Source: an uncultured Actinomycetes bacterium
Lineage (GTDB): Bacteria > Actinomycetota > Actinomycetes > Nanopelagicales > Nanopelagicaceae
Direction of reading: 5' to 3'
Assembly: GCA_903844115.1 (NCBI GenBank)
Contig: CAIMSI010000130.1
Span: 1-32,208 of the forward strand
DNA length: 32,208 nt
Shown: piece by piece, positions 27,907-32,208 of the stretch
Numbering within the stretch: position 1 is the stretch's first letter
Layout: each line of letters starts with the position of its first letter
The notes under the pieces: model-generated
Database searches by the model: none
Seen by the model: only the letters and a program-made list of their open reading frames with translations
Told to the model about the DNA's origin: nothing
Made by a program: the position numbers and the translations under genes

Positions 27907-28983
27907 ATGGATAAAACTTCACTGCCAGCCCAGCGCGAACTGCTTCACATAACTCCCGAGTGGCAAATCCCACAGGTGATGGAAGCGCTGAAGGCTGCCC
28001 TCGACGGGAATGGCCCGGCTCTGACCTTTGGCCAAACCGCACGTGAATTCGTCCCTGCCAACTGCGCAATTGTTATTCCAACAAGTGGATCTACTGGCGA
28101 GCCAAAAGATGTTGCCCTCTCCGCCGAAGCGCTTCGTTCAAGTGTCCGCGCATCCCATAATTTTCTTGGTGCTAAAAAAGGTGAACGTTGGTCACTTCTA
28201 CTTCCTATCACGCATATTGCAGGAATTAATATCTTGGTACGCGCTATAGAGCTCGGTACCGATCCAGTGGACATGAATGAAGATGCACAATTTACCGCCG
28301 TAGTTCCTACGCAATTGCACCGGGCTTTACATGGTGAAGAAAAGCTTCTTCACCACCTGCAAAGTGCCAAATCAGTTCTTGTTGGTGGAGCTGCATCGAG
28401 TGATGCACTTCTAGACCTCGCTCGAAAAGCAGGAATCAATCCAGTAACAACTTATGGCATGTCCGAAATGAGCGGTGGGTGTATTTACAACAACGCTCCA
28501 CTTGAAGGAGTCGAAGTCCGAATTAATTCTGAAGGAGCAATCGAACTAGCTGGACCAATGCAAGCAATAGGATATCTGAATGCCCCAAAAATGTGGGATG
28601 AAGTTATAGATGGTAAATGGTTTATCACAAATGACGCTGGCGAAATAAAAGATGGCAAAGTTATTGTCACAGGTCGCCTAGATGATCAAATCAATACCGG
28701 AGGAAAAAAGATTTCCTTATCTATTATTGATAACTTCTTACATGAAAAATTTCCTCGCCAGCGGTTTGCAGCCCTTGCTGTTCCAGATAAAGAATGGGGT
28801 GAGAAATTAGTCTTGGCTGTTGATGGGTCTATGGATGAAAACCTTATTAAGGATGCTCTTCGAAATGAATTTGGTGGGCATGCTGTTCCTAAGGAACTAC
28901 GGTTTAACATAGAAATTCCACTCATTTCTATTGGGAAGCCAGATAGAAAGAAACTTCGCGAATTATTTGAGACTATTCGGTAA
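27907..28983 (+). CDS. menE: o-Succinylbenzoate-CoA ligase (MenE), short form
   Basis: Activates o-succinylbenzoate to its CoA thioester through an acyl-adenylate. At 358 residues it is the short actinobacterial type (M. tuberculosis MenE is similar in size), lacking much of the N-terminal domain of the roughly 450-residue enzymes. Motifs are TSGSTGEPK (59-67), TYGMSE (182-187), D243 in TNDAGE, the hinge GRLDD (256-260) and the C-terminal catalytic lysine K344 in SIGKPDRKKL. The usual Gly after TGxPK is Asp here (KDV). Its stop overlaps the menA start by one base. Confidence 0.93.
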   Translation: MDKTSLPAQRELLHITPEWQIPQVMEALKAALDGNGPALTFGQTAREFVPANCAIVIPTSGSTGEPKDVALSAEALRSSVRASHNFLGAKKGERWSLLLPITHIAGINILVRAIELGTDPVDMNEDAQFTAVVPTQLHRALHGEEKLLHHLQSAKSVLVGGAASSDALLDLARKAGINPVTTYGMSEMSGGCIYNNAPLEGVEVRINSEGAIELAGPMQAIGYLNAPKMWDEVIDGKWFITNDAGEIKDGKVIVTGRLDDQINTGGKKISLSIIDNFLHEKFPRQRFAALAVPDKEWGEKLVLAVDGSMDENLIKDALRNEFGGHAVPKELRFNIEIPLISIGKPDRKKLRELFETIR

Positions 28984-29852
28984 TGAATTCTCGTTCTAAG
29001 TGGATAGCTGGGGCACGCCCGCGCACCCTTCCCGCAGCAATATCTCCTGTAATCGTGGGCACAGCACTGGCTCACCGAATCGGCGAGCATGTGAGTTACC
29101 TCAATGCGCTTTTGGCGCTCGTTGTAAGTCTCTCGCTTCAAATTGCAGTCAATTATTCAAATGACTATTCCGATGGAATTAAAGGTACCGATGAGGTTCG
29201 TGTAGGGCCTATTCGCTTAGTTGGTAGCGGCCTTGCATCGGCTCGAGCTGTTAAGAGTGCGGCTTTCATTTCATTTGGTGTGGCTTGCGTTGCTGGATCA
29301 ATTTTAGCAATGCGCACCTCCTACTTACTCATTCTTATTGGAATCGTTGCAATTTTTGCTGCGTGGACTTATACGGGAAGCTCCAAGCCATATGGTTATC
29401 GCGGGTTGGGTGAAATTTCAGTCTTCCTATTTTTTGGAGTAGTCGCAACCGTAGGAACCGCATACGTTGCAACTCAAAGAGTTACTTGGCAATCATTTCT
29501 CTTATCAATTCCCGTCGGAGCTCTCTCGTGTGCGATTCTTGCAATAAACAATTTGCGAGATCTTCCTAAGGATTCCCTTGTAGGTAAGCGCACCCTTGCC
29601 GTGCGCATGGGTGATATCAGTGCAAGAGTTTTCTACATCTCACTTCTTGTGTTTGCTCATGTAGCAAGCCTCGTTGCCATAGTCGTGGCTCCATGGGCAA
29701 TCGCTACCTTGTTCCTCCTGCCAATTACCGCGCAGATTTCACGCTCAATTATCAAGGGTGCACAAGGAGTGGAATTGATTCCACTCTTAGGTAAGACAGG
29801 GCGCCTACAACTACTTCTATCCACAACACTTGCCATCGCGCTACTCATCTAA
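28983..29852 (+). CDS. menA: 1,4-Dihydroxy-2-naphthoate polyprenyltransferase (MenA)
   Basis: A UbiA-superfamily membrane enzyme that joins the polyprenyl tail to DHNA, giving demethylmenaquinone. The 289-residue protein has eight to nine helices. The first Asp-rich motif is N57-x3-D61-x2-D64 (NYSNDYSD), followed by GIKGTDEVRVGP; the second lies in NNLRDLPKDSLVGKRTLA. It is coupled to menE by TAATG. Its partners in the pathway within this window are the polyprenyl synthase at 5851-6837 and MenG at 21897-22592. Confidence 0.95.
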   Translation: MNSRSKWIAGARPRTLPAAISPVIVGTALAHRIGEHVSYLNALLALVVSLSLQIAVNYSNDYSDGIKGTDEVRVGPIRLVGSGLASARAVKSAAFISFGVACVAGSILAMRTSYLLILIGIVAIFAAWTYTGSSKPYGYRGLGEISVFLFFGVVATVGTAYVATQRVTWQSFLLSIPVGALSCAILAINNLRDLPKDSLVGKRTLAVRMGDISARVFYISLLVFAHVASLVAIVVAPWAIATLFLLPITAQISRSIIKGAQGVELIPLLGKTGRLQLLLSTTLAIALLI

Positions 29853-29857
29853 GGGAC

Positions 29858-29863
29858 TAAACT
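29858..29863 (+). promoter_or_regulatory. Possible -10 box before the PLDc_N-type gene
   Basis: TAAACT lies in the 17-base gap after menA and is followed by 6 bases (CAGACC) and ATG 29870, the same spacing as at deoC and the permease. No -35 is visible, so it may be chance. Confidence 0.3.
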
Positions 29864-29869
29864 CAGACC

Positions 29870-30142
29870 ATGATCAAGCTAGATGCATTCGTACTAATTA
29901 TTTCCATCATCATTCAACTGTATTCACTTTTTGATTGCGCCCGAACGGATCAAGAACAAGTACGGAAAGCGCCGAAGTGGGCTTGGTTAATTTTTATTCT
30001 TCTATTTGGTGGTTTCGGTGGCCTCATGTGGCTAATCATTGGCCGACCAAAGCCTACGGGTGGGGGAAATAGCGGCGGCTTTGGGAAGAAGCCTCGCATC
30101 ATTCCTCCGGACGATGATCCAGATTTCTTACGTAAGCTCTAA
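29870..30142 (+). CDS. Small PLDc_N-type membrane protein, function unknown
   Basis: A 90-residue protein with two hydrophobic helices (about 6-22 and 37-57) around a short charged loop with DCARTD, followed by a Gly- and Pro-rich tail ending in an acidic stretch (PPDDDPDF). This matches the short cardiolipin-synthase N-terminal-like family (PLDc_N), seen alone without the phospholipase D catalytic HKD motifs. No enzyme activity should be assumed. It follows menA by 17 bases on the same strand and lies 5 bases from the end of convergent ccsB. The function is unknown; the two helices suggest a membrane anchor or accessory role. Confidence 0.8.
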   Translation: MIKLDAFVLIISIIIQLYSLFDCARTDQEQVRKAPKWAWLIFILLFGGFGGLMWLIIGRPKPTGGGNSGGFGKKPRIIPPDDDPDFLRKL

Positions 30143-30147
30143 AACTC

Positions 30148-31038
30148 TTAAAGCCCAGAGTATGTATGGCGGCCTGTGCCCCAAATATTTACGTACACAT
30201 AATTAAATAAGAAGGTTGAACCGGCGAAGAGACACAACCATGCTGCTCGTCGACCTCTCCAACCTACAGTTACGCGGGCGTGCAAATATGCAGCATATGC
30301 AATCCAAGTAATGAAAGCCCATGTCTCTTTTGGATCCCAACCCCAATAACGACCCCAAGCTGATTCTGCCCAGATTGCTCCAGCAATTACTGCAAAAGTC
30401 CATAATGGAAAAACGAATGCAACAAGGCGATAAGAGAGCTGATCTAAATATTCAAGTGAAGGTAATTTCTTCGCCCAGACATTTCGCTCGCCCCGGGATT
30501 CAATTCGATCAAGAATTAAATAAGTCGCAGCAATTGTATTTGCCAATAGGAAAACGCCGCCTGAAATTATTGCTGATGAAACGTGAATGATTAGCCATGT
30601 AGATTTCAGGGCAGGCACAAGAGGCGCGCTTGGTCGGTATAAAACCGTAACTGCAGTTCCTAGTGTCAGCAAAACCGAAATTGAAACGGGTAGTCCAAGC
30701 CAGCGAATTTTATATTTAATGAGAGCAAATAAATAAGCCCCCGAAAATGCCATTGCCCCTGTTATAGAGAACTCATACATATTTCCCCACGGCGCTCTGT
30801 GTGCACTGAGTCCACGAAGGATCACACCGGATGTTAAGAAAATCTGTCCAAGAATCATCATTGCCGTGCCGATGCGCCCGGATTTGTCAGTCTTTGCAAA
30901 ATCAAATTTTGTGGATTCTTCTGTATGCCGCACAGAGAACGCAACTTCTACTGCGTGGGAAAAGAAAGCAACCGTATAAATAAACATCGCAGAATAAATC
31001 GCATAGTTTGAGAGGTAAGCAAGTTGTCTAGAGCTCAT
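30148..31038 (-). CDS. ccsB: Cytochrome c biogenesis protein CcsB (CcsA family)
   Basis: A heme-handling membrane protein of system II cytochrome c maturation. In the 296-residue protein the WWD heme-binding domain reads WGRYWGWDPKETWAFITW, and conserved histidines are seen in LSAHRAPWGNMYEF, IIHVSSA and the C-terminal YLHARVT. About eight helices are visible. With ResB it exports heme and attaches it to CxxCH apocytochromes outside the membrane. ATG 31038 overlaps the resB stop by 11 bases, so the two are translated together. Actinobacterial entries usually call it CcsB, others CcsA. Confidence 0.95.
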   Translation of the reverse strand: MSSRQLAYLSNYAIYSAMFIYTVAFFSHAVEVAFSVRHTEESTKFDFAKTDKSGRIGTAMMILGQIFLTSGVILRGLSAHRAPWGNMYEFSITGAMAFSGAYLFALIKYKIRWLGLPVSISVLLTLGTAVTVLYRPSAPLVPALKSTWLIIHVSSAIISGGVFLLANTIAATYLILDRIESRGERNVWAKKLPSLEYLDQLSYRLVAFVFPLWTFAVIAGAIWAESAWGRYWGWDPKETWAFITWIAYAAYLHARVTVGWRGRRAAWLCLFAGSTFLFNYVYVNIWGTGRHTYSGL

Positions 31039-32208
31039 CTTCCATCCACTTCTTTAATTGTGCGAGTTCTTCTTCTAATCCAGGAGCACTGTTCTTTGCA
31101 AGACCAGCTATTTCTACCTGATTAGTCGCCTTGACCCAAATTCGCCGTTGCCTTGTAAAGAGTGAAAGCAGCAGACCTAGAATCGCAAGTATGGCGCCAA
31201 CGAGCGCATAAAGCTTGCCTGGATCATCAACTATTTGAAGATTTACCCATGAACGCCATCCATCGAATGTGATGGACCCCTCACCGAAGTTTAAAGTTTC
31301 ACCAAGTGCCAATTGCTTGAGAGCAATTCTCTCCATCTTGGAAGTATCCATCCGGTAAACAGATTGGGGAATTCCACTATCAAGTCCGAGGTTTCCTTTC
31401 CAAACGGATAACAGCAACCTTGGGTCTAGAACTTCGGGGAATGCAGAGAATGCACCTCGCTTGGCGCTGCGATCATAGGTAGGAATAAAAGAACCAACAA
31501 AACCGATTTGAGGGCTCATATCTGGAACTTTTATAGCGCCAATAGAAGTCAGATTCGCATCTTGAGGCAAGAAAGTTACTGGGCCATGAAATGAAATTAA
31601 ACCGGATTTATCCCGAACGGTAACGACAGGTGAATAACCATTTGCCTGTAAATAAATCTTTGTATTCCCGTATGTGAGCGGGCTATTTACTTTAATAATA
31701 GTTTTCTCTTCCGAATTCCCAATAGGTCGAGCAGCGCCAACTGTCAATGAGTAGTCCTGCGGCGCATTTGTGGCTGAATCATATTTAGCAGAAAAGTCTA
31801 TGACGCGAAGAGAAAATGATTGCATGGACTGATCTGATTGAAACTTTCCAAAAGCCAGACTGTCGTAAGACGTTGGAGTATTCACAAAGCGCTCTCCGAC
31901 ATTAACAATCGCCTCACCTTTTGAGCCAAACAGAGCACCAACACCCACGGCTACTAAAATCAATATAAGTGAAAGGTGGAAGAGGAGATTTCCCGTTTCT
32001 CTGGAGTATCCCTTTTCTGCAGAGATTGAATTAGCCTCACGACGAATACGGAAATGTTTCTTTCGAAGCCAAGCTTCTGCTTTATCCAAATCTCCGCTCG
32101 CAAGAACTGTGAAGCCTTCCATGCGGTCAAGATTTTGTGGTGTCAGCGGTGGTTTCTTACCTATCGCACGAAGGTGCTCAATAGTGCGCGGGAGGACACA
32201 ACCAATTA
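31028..32208 (-). CDS. resB: Cytochrome c biogenesis protein ResB, 5' end cut by window edge
   Basis: The partner of CcsB in system II heme attachment. The frame does not begin at the ATG at 32122: it stays open to the edge and the upstream part reads GCVLPRTIEHLRAIGKKPP, a normal ResB segment, so the start and first membrane helices lie outside the window. Visible parts are the ETGNLLFHLSLILILVAVGV helix (cut here after 20 residues), a long extracytoplasmic beta-rich region (VNVGERF, SPLTYGNTKIYLQANGYSP), and a last helix before a cytoplasmic tail. It precedes and overlaps ccsB. Confidence 0.93.
   Translation of the reverse strand, partial: IGCVLPRTIEHLRAIGKKPPLTPQNLDRMEGFTVLASGDLDKAEAWLRKKHFRIRREANSISAEKGYSRETGNLLFHLSLILILVAVGVGALFGSKGEAIVNVGERFVNTPTSYDSLAFGKFQSDQSMQSFSLRVIDFSAKYDSATNAPQDYSLTVGAARPIGNSEEKTIIKVNSPLTYGNTKIYLQANGYSPVVTVRDKSGLISFHGPVTFLPQDANLTSIGAIKVPDMSPQIGFVGSFIPTYDRSAKRGAFSAFPEVLDPRLLLSVWKGNLGLDSGIPQSVYRMDTSKMERIALKQLALGETLNFGEGSITFDGWRSWVNLQIVDDPGKLYALVGAILAILGLLLSLFTRQRRIWVKATNQVEIAGLAKNSAPGLEEELAQLKKWMEDEL

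Noticed and set aside
1-32208. CRISPR arrays, insertion sequences, tRNA or rRNA genes, phage or toxin-antitoxin genes.
   Set aside because: I looked for regular spaced repeats, transposase motifs, cloverleaf-like segments and typical defence genes and saw none; the window is filled with core metabolic genes.

Overview
The window reads as a chromosomal stretch from a low-GC, streamlined actinobacterium. The actinobacterial signs are the complete nuoA-N operon, the short MenE, the ResB/CcsB (system II) cytochrome c maturation pair and the men gene neighbourhood. By eye the DNA is AT-rich for this phylum and there is almost no non-coding sequence: the longest gene-free gaps are about 97, 87 and 67 bases, so no stretch over 300 bases lacks a gene. 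Junctions of the ATGA or TAATG kind, convergent genes that overlap, and promoters that appear to give leaderless mRNAs all fit a freshwater acI-type lineage (Candidatus Nanopelagicales, e.g. Planktophila/Nanopelagicus). That placement is inference from gene content and style, not from a marker gene.

Layout. (1) 1-2984, minus strand: deoC followed by two aldehyde dehydrogenase genes; the second runs off the left edge and carries an in-frame TGA. This looks like deoxynucleoside catabolism: deoxyribose-5-phosphate to glyceraldehyde-3-phosphate plus acetaldehyde, then acetaldehyde oxidation. (2) 3052-5892, plus strand: an NCS1 nucleobase permease, yajQ and a rarD-like EamA permease that has no standard start codon. 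(3) 5851-21809, minus strand: all fourteen nuo genes in the order A to N, then a polyprenyl diphosphate synthase. (4) 21897-22592, minus: menG. (5) 22690-24514, plus: bioY and menF. (6) 24469-27886, minus: menB, menC, menD. (7) 27907-30142, plus: menE, menA and a small PLDc_N-type membrane protein. (8) 30148-32208, minus: resB (cut by the right edge) and ccsB.

How the genes fit together. The main theme is the respiratory chain. Complex I (Nuo) reduces menaquinone. MenF, D, C, E, B, A and G plus the polyprenyl diphosphate synthase supply most menaquinone steps; MenH and a DHNA-CoA thioesterase are not seen here. ResB/CcsB attach heme to the c-type cytochromes further down the chain. The left end is a nucleoside/nucleobase salvage and catabolism module, and BioY suggests biotin uptake.

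Most of the window is conserved core metabolism and I found no undescribed multi-gene system. The points worth a second look are small: a nonsense codon in an aldehyde dehydrogenase, a probable ATT start for rarD, a 7-bp element that can serve as -10 box in both directions between menB and menE, a repeated leaderless-promoter geometry, tandem repeats at the menG/bioY and nuo promoters, and tail-to-tail gene overlaps with no visible terminator.
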